A DNA stretch of 64,000 nucleotides from Emiliania huxleyi CCMP1516 (lineage: Eukaryota > Haptophyta > Isochrysidales > Noelaerhabdaceae). The stretch is from contig NW_005200417.1 of the NCBI RefSeq assembly GCF_000372725.1, positions 252,425 to 316,424 of the forward strand, read 5' to 3'. Under the pieces are notes generated by a model, which was given only the letters and a program-made list of their open reading frames with translations, searched no databases and was not told the origin of the DNA. This document shows, one piece after another, positions 50,734-61,043 of the stretch. Each line of letters begins with the position of its first letter. Position 1 is the first letter of the stretch. A program made the position numbers and the translations under genes.

Positions 50734-51572
50734 ATGCAGCGCGGGGGCGAGCAGCAGGACCTGCTTGCCGGCGGCGAGGCGGCGACGCGCGCGGCGCAGC
50801 GTGCTTACGCGCAAGAGGCTGCGCACCCGGCAGAGGCGTTGCAAAAGAACGTGCGTCGCGCCCAGTCAGCCCGCCCGCCCGCCCCCCTTTCCTCCGAGCC
50901 GGACGCCGCCCGCCCCGGCCCGCCAAGGGGACCTGAGGCCTCGTTGCGCGCCTCCCGCAGTGGCTGCAAGGCCAGCTCGAGACGCAGCACTTCATCATGG
51001 GGAGCATCTACGGGACGGCGATGCCGATGCAGCGGCGGATGGAGATGGGCATCCTCTCCCAGGTCGGGCGGCTGCCCGGGCTGCCCTCGTCACACCTCGG
51101 CCTCAACACAGTGCTCGGGCGCGACGAGACCATCGACTGGGAGGACTACCTCGGATGTGCGCTCCGCCCCCGCCCCCATTGCTGCAGCACCGCCTCCCCT
51201 CACTCGCCCGCCGCCCGTCCGCCCCACCTCTCGCGGCGGAGAGACTCTTCCCCCGCGCGAGGGGGAGAGGAGTGGACGAGAGAAGGAGAGGGCTGCAGGC
51301 CACCCCTCTCTCCGCCCGCCTCTCAGTGCCCGAGAACTCGGAGGTTGCCGTGGACATGCGCGCGCAGCTCGAGCGCAAATACGGCATCACGCCGCAGAGC
51401 TCCGCCCTCGGCCCCGCCGCTCTCGGTGCGCGGGCGGGAGGAGGCCGAGCCGCGCCGCTCCCCTCGGCCCCGACCCTTCTCCTGCCTGCCCTCTCTAGGC
51501 GGAGTGCCGGACAAGCTGCGGCAGGCGGCCGCGCCGCGCGAGGGCGTGGCGCTGCGCAAGGACCTCTGCTGA
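50734..51572 (+). CDS. Proteasome maturation factor UMP1/POMP
   Basis: Exons 50734-50850, 50961-51156, 51327-51398 and 51499-51572 encode 152 residues, the usual size. The family core is MGSIYGTAMPMQRRMEMGIL, then RLPGLPSSHLGLNTVLGRDE, TIDWEDYLG and MRAQLERKYGI. UMP1 chaperones assembly of 20S half-proteasomes and is the first proteasome substrate; it acts in cytosol, ER surface and nucleus. Introns 1 and 2 are GT-AG (110 and 170 bases); intron 3 is GC-AG (100). The first exon is Ala/Gln-rich and less conserved, as in other UMP1 proteins. The basic tail GVPDKLRQAAAPREGVALRK is an extension I do not recognise. Confidence 0.85.
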
Positions 51573-52091
51573 GCGCCGCGCTCATCTCGTCGCCGTGTTG
51601 GGCGTGGTTTCATCCCCCCGCCCCACACCCTTTCGCGCCTTCGGACTGTGAGATTTGTGTGCGCTTGCGTCGTCCTGCGCGCTGCGGTATGCGGGGCCAC
51701 TGTGTCTTGGCCCGCGTAAATCGATGTAATGAACAGAAACTCGGAAAAGACGTAATGCCCAACAAACCCGCGCCGTAAACCTAAACGAACGCACGATGAG
51801 ACGTCGTCCCCACCGACATGGACGTCTCCATCACCGCGGACAGCGGTGTCAGCGCCCTCCAGAGCGTGCGGTGGCCGCCGCGCGCGCGCACCCGCCCCTC
51901 GTGTGCATCTCGCGCGGCGGAACGGTAACCTCGCGCGCCGCGAACCCGAACGCACATCACGTATCACGAGCACGAGCGGGGGGGTCCGTACCGATGCACA
52001 CATGCACATGCATCATGCGCGCTCCGAGTCATGCGATGTGGGGTTTTCATGCCCGCTGATCTCCTCCCGCAGGCACAGAGGCGTCCTTGAG

Positions 52092-52830
52092 CTACTTCTT
52101 GGCCACATAATCAGGCGGCGGCCGCGTCTCGAGGGTCTCCCCAGAGAACGGGTTGAAGAAGAAGCTCGTGCCGTTGCCGTAGTTGGACTCGAGCCAGTTC
52201 TCGGGCAGCGGCGGGGGAGGGCTGGTCACCTCGGCCGACAGAGGCTGGCCGAGCGCCTAAGGGGCAGAGGGGAGTGTGGCGGTTGGCGCGCGGGTCGTGA
52301 GGTGGTGCGGCGTAGCACTCCAGGGCGGCGCCTTTTGCAGCGCGCCGACGCACTCAAACTTGCGCTTCTGCGGAGGCGGAGGAGGCGGGCGGTGGGATAG
52401 AGGGATTGGAGGGCAGACGCAGCGAGGCGGAAGAGGCGCTCGCCTGCTTTGCGAGATCGAGTGGCGTCAGCCCGCGCTCATTCTTCGAGTCGACCACCTT
52501 GCTGCTCAGCATGAGAGTCAGCATCGACAAGCTGCCATACATCGCGGCAATATGCACCGCGGTGTCGCCCTCGCGGCTCTGGAGGGCCACGTCGGCCCCG
52601 CTGGCGAGCAAAAGCTCGGCCTGCCACAGCCGGTTCTTCCACGCTGCGTAGTACAGCGCCGGCCACTCGCACATCGCGTCCTGTGCGTTGACGTCCTGGC
52701 CATCTGCGAGCAGCTGCTTCATGCGTGTCTGCTCGCCCTTCTCAACAGCCGTCCACCAATCAGAGGTCGAGTTCGCCTTGGCGCGACGTGCGGCCTCGCG
52801 CGCAGCGGCAATGTCGTAGTCGGACGGCAT
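52092..52830 (-). CDS. Ankyrin-repeat protein with C-terminal WW domain
   Basis: Exons 52830-52444, 52367-52332 and 52256-52092 encode 195 residues from ATG 52830. Residues about 25-130 are three ankyrin repeats (WWTAVEKGEQTRMKQLLADG, YYAAWKNRLWQAELLLASGA, DTAVHIAAMYGSLSMLTLML, ERGLTPLDLAKQ). Splicing through a 36-base microexon leads to a proline-rich run and a WW-type domain: LPENWLESNYGNGTSFFFNP, then SGETLETRPP. The second signature Trp is Leu/Glu here, so peptide binding may be altered. Both introns (76 and 75 bases) are GC-AG. Likely an adaptor; partners unknown. A long GC-rich frame upstream of the ATG is probably 5' leader. Confidence 0.82.
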
Positions 52831-53261
52831 TACGTCAAGATCGGAAGTGACACCATTTTCTTTTTCTAGTTTTTTGCAAAGAAATTCTTCGTTGTTTTTG
52901 ATGGGCGGCGGCCCGAGCTCGGCCCCACAGCAAGCAGGGGGTGGGGGCCACCTCGTCCTCGAACCCCTAGCCAGGGTTTCGAGAGAGAGGATTTTTGAAA
53001 ACCAACCAGAAATCACGACTCTCACAGTGATTTGGGCTCGGCAGCTTGTCAGCCCTCAGCCGAAGCTGTGGGGCCGGTCCCGTAGCCGAGAGAGCCCGCG
53101 TCGATGAGGTCTCGAGCGGAGGGCGCCCCGGATTCATCCATCCGTTGCGGGCCCCGGTACATTCATTAGAACTGATCAATTGCGCAGCAGCCGTCCCTTG
53201 AGCATCGGGCCGCGCAACTATGGTCTATGCTCTATGGAGACCCAGCCAGACGATCATCTGA

Positions 53262-54140
53262 CTGAGGGAGGGTGTAGAGGATGTAGAGTGTAGAGCGCTG
53301 TAGAGCTGTAGAGCTGGAGAGCGCTCTGGAGCGCTGTAGAGCTGTAGAGCTCTACATCCGCCGCGTGACGAGGCGCGTGCGTTGTAGAGCGATGTAGAGG
53401 CGCTCTACAACGTGAAATCTCTACAACAAACTCTACATGATAAACGGCGAACGAGGCACGGTCGCTCTCCGACATGAGGCGCGTTGCGCTTGCCAGTGCT
53501 GCCCTGGCCTTCTGTCTGCCCGCCCAATGGGTGGCAGGTGCCTCTGCTGCTGTGGCATGCCTCACGGCTGCGACTGGCCGGCGCCTCGGCGCGTCAGCTC
53601 GGCTCGGCGTAGTGATAGTGGCCAGCGCAACTCGCCTGGACTCAACGCTCAGCCAGGAGCTCCCGCACGCGCTGGCGCGAGGCATGGCGCATGCAGCGCG
53701 TCTGAATGCTCGCCTCTCGCCTCGCGCAAATGCGACCGTCCTCGCAGCCGACAGTCCACCGCCTGCTAAAGAAGCACTGCGATGAATGCGGCACCGGCGA
53801 CGCATGGCAGGCTGGTCATGACGCAGTTATAGGGTGTTGTGTGCCGTCAGAGGGACTCTCTGTGTGTCAGTGATAGTCAGGGCCGTCCATCAGAGCTCCA
53901 GTAAGCTCGGAGACACCCCATTAGTGCGACTCGACCTCTTTGAGTCACTGCCTTCCCGGCGGTTTGGCTGTAGAGCCTCTACAACAAACTCTACAGCAAA
54001 ATCGCGCTCTACATCGCTCTACAACGCACGCGCCTCGTCACGCGGCGGATGTAGAGCTCTACAGCTCTACAGCGCTCCAGAGCGCTCTACAGCTCTACAG
54101 CTCTACAGCGCTCTACACTCTACATCCTCTACACCCTTCC
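53262..54140. mobile_element. Fold-back/hAT-like element, copy 2
   Basis: About 879 bases with the same TGTAGAGC-built arms as copy 1, but the interior is in the opposite orientation. The right end is slightly degraded (ACCCTTCC instead of ACCCTCCCTCAG), and only CATCT is shared between flanks. Copies differ by scattered substitutions. Confidence 0.78.
53474..53785 (+). CDS. Small signal-peptide ORF inside fold-back element copy 2
   Basis: The ATG at 53474 gives 103 residues, starting with the same signal peptide as the ORF in copy 1 and sharing TAATGRRLGASARLGV and STLSQELPHALARGMAHA. The C-terminus (NATVLAADSPPPAKEALR) differs by frame from copy 1. Conservation of the N-terminal 70 codons between copies is the only support for translation. 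Confidence 0.45.
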   Translation: MRRVALASAALAFCLPAQWVAGASAAVACLTAATGRRLGASARLGVVIVASATRLDSTLSQELPHALARGMAHAARLNARLSPRANATVLAADSPPPAKEALR

Positions 54141-54160
54141 ATCTCTAGATTTGCGCAGAG

Positions 54161-54433
54161 CTATTCATTCCAACATGCTCTCTCGTGCACGGCACGGTGG
54201 CTTGGCATTCTTGGGTCCATTCCTCCTTCAGCTCCCCCATGGCATAGGCAGGGTGGCAAGCGGCTCACGGGCCCGCATCCCACTGCCACGTTGTCTGCTC
54301 TGGATGATCGCCAAGGAGGGGTGCTGTTATCGCAGGTGCACCCTAGGGTGCACCACACTCTGTGGCCGCACTCCTTTGGCGCGCATTCGCAAGCCCCGCA
54401 GGTCGGGGGCTCATGGCGGCACATACTATTCAT
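54161..54433 (-). CDS. Cysteine-rich small ORF, doubtful
   Basis: From ATG 54433 a 90-residue frame has a dense cysteine cluster (CRHEPPTCGACECAPKEC, CTLGCTC). Upstream in the same open frame there is also CPVC. It sits between the fold-back element and aldolase. It could be a zinc-binding fragment of a mobile element; no family is recognised. Confidence 0.22.
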   Translation of the reverse strand: MNSMCRHEPPTCGACECAPKECGHRVWCTLGCTCDNSTPPWRSSRADNVAVGCGPVSRLPPCLCHGGAEGGMDPRMPSHRAVHERACWNE

Positions 54434-54868
54434 TGTCGCGTCGTCGCACACAGGGCAGACGTCCTCAAAGTGAAAGAGCACAGGCCAAAGCAAAGCTGGG
54501 CTCTGGCGTTATGCAATACGCATTGATCTGAATTTTTGCGACCGCAACGTTGGTCGTTGCGTGCCGTGGTCATGCGTGCCCATCTCGCGTGTGGAAGGCA
54601 GGGAGGAGGAGCGATCTGTAGCCTCCTCGTCGCTGGGCTGGATGAGTCTGCTGTTAGAAGGTGAGAGATTTGTGTTTGTTAGAAGGTGCAGCATGCCTGT
54701 GGCAGGCGTTGTATAACAGGCGGGCATGAGCCGCCTGACGCACGAGCTGCGCGAGGCGCAGCGGAACCGACGCGCGGGCGGCGCAGCCGCGCTGGGTGCA
54801 GTCGGTCGGGAGCAAAGGGCGGCTCGCGGAGTAAAAAGAAAAACGTCGGCAGACCGAAGCTGCGAGGA

Positions 54869-57165
54869 ATGGTGGCCGCGCTGTCATGCATGGCGGCCTC
54901 GGCCCTGTTTGCGCCGTCGCGAGTCGGTAAACTCACGATGGTGTCGCCCTTCGAGTCTGACAACGTGCACATTCCAGAGCTGATCGCCACGGCGGCGCGC
55001 ATCTCGCGGCGAGGCTTTGGCATCCTCGCAGCCGACGAGTCGGTGCCGACCGCAGGCAAGCGGCTGAAGACCGTCGGCGTCGAGAACACCGCTGAGAATC
55101 GACGCGCGTTTCGCGAGCTCCTATTCACGGCGGAGGGGCTCGAAGACTACATCTCGGGCGTGATCCTCTTTGACGAGACCATGTACCAGCGCACCACCGG
55201 CGGTGAGCGCTTTGTCGACTGCCTGAGCCGACGAGGGATCCTGGTGGGGACAAAGCTGGACACCGGCCTGCGGCTTATCGCCGGCACAGAGGGCGAGACG
55301 CGCACGGGCGGGCTAGACGGGCTTGGCGAGCACGAGAGCGCGGGCTGAGCAGCCGGCCGGGGCGCAGAGGGCGAGACGTGTGCACTCCTTGTGCCGCCGT
55401 AGGCGACAGGGTGTGCGAGTACCGGAAGGACGGCGCGCGGATACTCTGGTGGAGCGACGGGAGGAGCGGGTGGCGTGGCCCTTCACCGGCCTCCTCGGCA
55501 CCCCTCAGGCGCCACCTTTGCCAAGTGGCGAGCTGTCTTCAAGATTGGACACGCGGGCGCGTCTTCCGACCGGGCCGTCGATTGAATGGCAGGTGGCATC
55601 CTTACTCGGCAGAGAGAAGTGATAGGCGTGCCTTCCGACCGCGCCATCCGCGAGAATGCGCAGTCGCTCGCGAGGTACGTGCCCATCTGGTGCCTTCCAG
55701 GACATGTCCAGGACATGTCCGGGACATGTGCCTACAACAGGTACGCCTCCATCTGCCAGGAGCACGGGCTGGTGCCGATCGTCGAGCCGGCGCGTTGAGA
55801 AATAGCCGAGATCCAGCCGAGATGTAGCCGAGATGTAGCCGAGATGCAGCCGAGATATAGCCGAGGTTTAGGCGAGATGGCGCGTCAGCCGCGTTTTGCG
55901 CCACCGCCACCGCTCTGAGGCCCAGTCTGCCGCCTCCTTGTCAGGAGCTCACGCTCGGTCCGGGGGACTACTCGATTGGAAGGGCGGCGTTTGAGAGCGA
56001 GCGGGCGATCTCCCGCCCACTGGCCACCCGGCCTCTGCACTCCAACCCCGCCCCTCCCCCTCCTCGCCAAGTCCTCTGATGCGCGCCTCTTCGCACCTCG
56101 CCCGCACACCTCGCTGTCTTCACACCTGCCGCTCCTCTCACACCTCTGCGCGCCAGGTCCTCTCGCACGTGATGCGAGCCATCAACGAAGCGCAAGTCGT
56201 GCCCGAGGCGCACCCGCGCCCCAAAGCCAACCCGGCCGACTCTCACTCCGCCGGACACACCGCCCAGCCGACCCCTGCCAACCGACCCCTCGCTCTCCCC
56301 TCGCTCTCCCGGCGGCGCCAGCCCCCTCCTTTGCGGCCCGGCGCTCAAGCCGCGGCACCCACCCTCCTCGCCACTCTTCCCTCCTCACTCGCTACCCAGG
56401 CGATGCTCCTCAAGCCCTCGATGGTTCTGCCCGGCCTCGACGCCTCGCCCGGCCAGTCAGAGCCACGGTCAGTGTGCATTCGTGATTCGGGTCCAACACT
56501 TCTCAGGCCTCGACGCCCCGCTCGGCGAGTCTGCGCGCGAGAGCGTCGCCACTCACACCGCAAAGGTCAACTGGCCGTCCCTCCCGCGGTGCTACTGCTA
56601 CTACTGCTGCTGCTACTACTACTGGATACTTCGCTAGGTGCTCAAGCGGACCGTCCCTCCCGCGGTGCCGGGGGTGCACTTCCTCTCGGGCGGCATGGGC
56701 GCCGAGGAGGCGACGCAGAACCTGCAGCAGCTGCAGCACGAGTACCCCGACGCACCGTGGCGCGCGGCTTGCTTCCCGCCCCGCAGCTTCGCCACGCTGG
56801 CCCGGCCGCCTGTATCCCGCCGCCTGCACCCCGCCGCCAGGTCGCTCTCCTTCTCGTACGGGCGCGCGCTGCAGGACGCCGTGCTCAAGGCGTGGTCGGG
56901 CCTGGAGGAGAACGTGCCGGCGGCGCAGGCGCGGCGCGGCGCGCCGGGAGGTCCGCACAAACTTGTCTCAGCGCGCCTCTCCACCGACCAGGCGCTTCTG
57001 CTCGAGCTCGCGCGCGTCAACGCACAGGCGCAGCTGGGGGAGTGGGACGAGGTGCACCCCACCCCCTCCTCGGGCGGGCTCTCGGCGGGCCGCATCCTCT
57101 TGCCGAAGCTTTCCTACTCATCTGAGCGGCCCAAGACGCGCGCAGCCGACCTCTTCAACTGGTGA
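54869..57165 (+). CDS. Fructose-bisphosphate aldolase, class I, 12 exons
   Basis: Exons are 54869-55325, 55403-55432, 55509-55556, 55626-55674, 55741-55789, 55945-56004, 56157-56207, 56400-56433, 56507-56565, 56638-56759, 56841-56928 and 56992-57165, 406 residues in frame throughout. Landmarks are [65 protein letters not shown], the Schiff-base region [26 protein letters not shown] and [18 protein letters not shown]. The enzyme cleaves fructose-1,6-bisphosphate in glycolysis or the Calvin cycle. The N-terminal [18 protein letters not shown] could be a signal-like plastid leader, though short. Donors are GC in nine introns and GT in two (55675-55740, 56566-56637). Intron 55790-55944 carries a CCGAGATG array. 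Confidence 0.95.
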
Positions 57166-57362
57166 CTGTCGAGTGGTGACTGACAGCAGGGGTCAGCTCT
57201 GAGCATCCGCGGAGATATCATAAAAAAGAAAATTGGCCCCACAGCGACGTGTCCATATATCATAACATCGAAAGCACGGCTCAAAAGAAAAGAAATTCCC
57301 GCATTTGAACGCAGGAGGACGCGTCGGACCCGGGAGTGCCCGTCGAGCCGAGGCCAAGCCGC

Positions 57363-58038
57363 ATGGTGGGCAAAGCAAGCACGCCTGCTTTCCTGGAGAG
57401 GCCTCCCCAGGTGCTGCCGAACGTTTCCTGGGTACATCCAGCCACTGCAGGAGTGCAGGCCGCACTAATGGAGGGTGACGCCGCCACCGCGCAGAGCCTT
57501 CTCAAGGAGCTTCTAACGTGCGCCAAAGGCATGCCCGCCCCCTGGGGAGTAGACGCCGCCGCCCACGCATGGGTACCCTCTCGAGGGACCCCTGGGTTCT
57601 CGGGAGTGCGTGAGCCTCTAAACGCCAGGCCCCTCCCTCCCGCTCAAACGTGCGAGACTCACCGGGCCACGCACCTATACACCCCAGACGAGAAGGAGCG
57701 GGCGCAGCTCCTCATGGTTATGATCGACGCCGAGCGCAAACGACGCGTCCGCAGCCCGAGCCGCCACCAACGGTGCGCATCCGAGTGGGGTGGGGTGGGG
57801 TTTGGAAAACGTGCCCACCTACCTTCCCTGCCGCAGGTGCAGCAGCGGGATCGAGTCCGATCGCAAGGAGCAGCCGCAAGGTGCTGTCGAGGAGGGAAGG
57901 GAGACTCTCATTGCTCGCCTCGTGGATGGCAACGTGTCTGCGATCGACGAGGTCTGTCGGCTCGGGGGGCTAGGAAAGATGTCCAGAAAGAGAGTGGAGT
58001 TCAGCTCGCAGGAACCAGACCTCATCGCGCGCATCTAA
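57363..58038 (+). CDS. Two-exon protein, unknown
   Basis: Exons 57363-57772 and 57837-58038 join through a 64-base GT-AG intron (GTGCGC at the donor, GTGCAG after the acceptor) to give 203 residues. The second exon and the residues around the join are protein-like: DEKERAQLLMVMIDAERKRR, then EEGRETLIARLVDGNVSAID and KRVEFSSQEPDLIARI. The first exon has NVSWVHPATAGVQAALMEGD. Part of exon 1 (VPSRGTPGFSGVREPLNA) may itself be an unspliced intron. Family unknown. Confidence 0.55.
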
Positions 58039-58657
58039 GCTGCCCGCCGGCCCCTGACGCCGTCGGCGCAGTGTAGCGAGAGGGAGCTCAGGCTGGCCAA
58101 CTCCCTTCGCTTCGTAACCGAACACGCCTCCGGCCCTCGCCCTCCTTTGGCTCTCTCTTCGCATAAATAATTGTGTCTCTCTGTGTGACACAGACTCTAC
58201 TCTCTAGCCTACTCACTCTCTTACCAGGGCATCTCTCACATCGCTCTCTCTCCCTCTTTGTCGCAGAGACGAGAGATGTGTGGATCCCCTACTGGATTCC
58301 CGTATACGGTATTTCTCACGTCGGGCCCGGGCCGCGGCCGGGGGCGCCGGCACGCAAGAATAACGCGTATGTTCGGTTCGACGTCTCGGTTTTTCGTTTT
58401 TGCGGTCTGGGTGTTCGTTTACACACTTGTGCGGCCCGCTGGCTCGAGAGAGCTGGCCGGTCCGCATCAAGCCCGGGAGCCCGCCATTGGTCATGTGATT
58501 GTAGATTGACAGGCTGATTACCGCGATAGTATTCTGTATTCCAGGCGGACGCATTTGACGTCACTACTGTGCGGAGAGTGTCACTGGGGTGTTGTCCCCC
58601 AAACGCGATCTATCGCCACACGCCACACGCGCCACACGCCACCCACGCGCCCGTCGC
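58039..58657. other. Intergenic, convergent 3' ends
   Basis: The 3' flanks of the two convergent genes. No repeat or RNA signal is seen. Confidence 0.4.
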
Positions 58658-59680
58658 TCACATGATGATCGCTTCCTGCATCGGCTCGATAGTCGCACAG
58701 AAGACGTCGTCGAGGAACTTGGCGTCGAGGAGCGGGGTGTTGTCCTCCGCGTCGCGCGCTCTCCAGCACTCGCCCGGCCGGGTCGTCGCCTCGCTCTGCA
58801 TCCCCCGAGGGATCTCGGAGTAGTACACCTCGGAGTAGTTGCCGTCCGCGCGCGGCCCCTGGCCGAGCCAGTACAGCTTTGCGCCGGTGTGCGACGAGCC
58901 GCCCATGACGCGGAAGGTGACCTGCACCGTCCCGCTGCTGCTGCTGGCCGGGGTCTGAGGCTGCTGCTCACTCCGGCTGCCGACCGACCAGCCCCGCTCC
59001 GCGCGGGCGGCGGTTGCGGCGGCAGCGCCCTGCGCGGCACGCTCCACAGCGATGGAGCTGTCGGCGCCGGTCCGCTGGACGAGGCCCTCTATCGCCTCGA
59101 GGCGCTCGAAGACGCGCCGGTCGAGGGAGAGGACCTTCTGATCTATGCTGTCGACGAGGCGACCGATCGGAGCCAACTCCGAGGCGGCATCGCCCTCGGA
59201 CTCTCCAGCCTCCTCCAGCCCGCGCGTGATCTTCTCAAGCGTCGGCGCGAGGCGTGCTGCGAGAGCGGAGGGCGCGCCAGCGATCTCTTTCCTCTGCTCG
59301 GCGAGCTCCTTGCGGTGCTCCACCTGCTGTGACTGAAGCGCTGCCAGCTGCTGCTGCAGCACCTCCCGCTGCCGCGACTGCGCCGCAACCAAATCGGCCA
59401 CGCTCCTCTGCAGCCGGTCGAGGTCTGACCGCACCTCGCTGGCAGCCACGGCCGAGGCCCGGACCGCATAAACGCACGTTCCCGCTGTCGCAATCGCCGT
59501 CAGGACCGCAGCAAGCATGACCGTGACAGGAGGCCTGGACGAGGAGAGCTCGGGCGGCGGCTCTGAGAAGGAGGCCCGCTTGATAAAGGTTCCAGAGAAG
59601 GAATTGCGCGAGGAAAGCGTCGGCAAAGGCATGGTAGATTCCTCCAGGTCGGCAACGCGAGGACGGAGCATGCTCTTCAT
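58658..59680 (-). CDS. Membrane-anchored coiled-coil protein with VHL-beta-like C-terminus
   Basis: The ATG at 59680 gives 340 residues. A single hydrophobic segment at about 55-80 (VTVMLAAVLTAIATAGTCVYA) is followed by a long coiled coil (SDLDRLQRSVADLVAAQSRQ...EHRKELAEQRKEI). A Ser/Ala linker leads to a C-terminal domain of about 90 residues: VTFRVMGGSSHTGAKLYWLG, YSEIPRGMQSEATTRPGECW, RARDAED. The order K-L-Y-W...T-x-P-G-x-x-W-x-x-R-D resembles the VHL beta domain, but this is a by-eye match. An in-frame ATG at 59875 would add a poly-U-derived stretch and is unlikely. Topology probably single-pass. Confidence 0.65.
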   Translation of the reverse strand: MKSMLRPRVADLEESTMPLPTLSSRNSFSGTFIKRASFSEPPPELSSSRPPVTVMLAAVLTAIATAGTCVYAVRASAVAASEVRSDLDRLQRSVADLVAAQSRQREVLQQQLAALQSQQVEHRKELAEQRKEIAGAPSALAARLAPTLEKITRGLEEAGESEGDAASELAPIGRLVDSIDQKVLSLDRRVFERLEAIEGLVQRTGADSSIAVERAAQGAAAATAARAERGWSVGSRSEQQPQTPASSSSGTVQVTFRVMGGSSHTGAKLYWLGQGPRADGNYSEVYYSEIPRGMQSEATTRPGECWRARDAEDNTPLLDAKFLDDVFCATIEPMQEAIIM

Positions 59681-61029
59681 GTCGGAGGGTTGGGGGGTTG
59701 GGTTGGGCGCGAGAGAAGCAGGGAAGGCGGAATGGCGGCTCTTCAAGGAGGAGAGGCCCCGAATACCGGTACCAGGGTAGGCTAAAGCGTGATTTTCTTT
59801 TTTTGGAGGGAGAGAGGTGAAATATGAACAACCCGCCTTCCCAGGCTTAGCTAGATTGAGAGATATTGTGCACATGGTTGGTCTCTACAGTATATACACT
59901 CACACTGAACCACCCAGAGCTCGTCCCGGTCCGACACGCTCACGGCCATCCTCGGCCAACCTAGCGGCCAACCCTCCAGAGGGCCCCCGGCCGCGGCGCG
60001 GTGCGGCGGCGTTACAAATCCGACCACAGAGCATCGGGACGCGGTCGGGCGATTCGAGGCCCAACTAGGCGTATGCATTGCCTATCCAGGGCTATCATCT
60101 GTCTGGACCTATCAACAGGCGCCTGCGGCGCCGTGGTCAGGAGAGCTGCTGTTCACGCGCGGGGCCCACACACACTCTCATAAGTACCATCTTCGAGGAC
60201 TCACACTAAGGACTAAGAGCAGCTCCGCTCACAATGTGACTGGGAGTCTGGGACGACTACTACCCCGCGCGCTCTCACAATCCGAGCAAAGCGTCCAGAA
60301 TTGCGAGCAGTTTAGCTCACGCAATCCTAACAGCATGCCTCCGATTGTGGTTCAGCTCGCAATCTTAACATCTTGTAGGACTGTGAGCTCGGCTGCGCTC
60401 ACCAATCGTAGTTCGTACCAAAAAGTGCAAAGATCCAAGGATGGCTAGACGCACAGAGGGGGCGCTCCCAAGTGGCGCTCTCCCAATCGCTCCATGCGGC
60501 GCTGCGCGGAGCGTGCGTGCGCCCATCCGCCTCTGATGGTCTCGGTTGTTGTTATACACGTTTTGGGATGCCGTTTGGGCTTTGGGGTTACTCACGACCC
60601 GCACACGAGGTAGGCGGCGCGCGCGCGCCGCTCTCGCAGGCTGTTTTTGACTGCTTCTCGATTTTGTTTTTATTTTCAGTCTAGGGGGCCCGACTCACAC
60701 CCAGAGATCACATTCACAACGAAACGCTCGGCCCGCTCTGCGCTCTCGCGCGGCCGGGGGTCGTCGCACACGTCGGTCGCGGGTCGGTCGCTCGCCGCAG
60801 CAAAAAACTGACCCCAGGAATTCCCGCTTCGGTTTCGTCGCCAAGCATAGTTATGCTCCGCGACGAAACCACTACGTGCTATGAGTTTTCACGATCAGTT
60901 CCGGTATACCCCCGAGCGGCGGAATCCCTAGGGTCAGTTTTGGCTTTTGTGCTGCCGGTCTCTCCGGACACCGGACTCCGCGCGGCGCCCCCCCCTCCGC
61001 CTCCGCGCTCCGGGGCGAATCCTTCGGTC
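59681..61029. other. Intergenic, no gene seen
   Basis: No supported gene, RNA or repeat. The direct repeat CAATAGTTGCAGTC at 61030 marks the start of the next element. Confidence 0.45.
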
Positions 61030-61043
61030 CAATAGTTGCAGTC

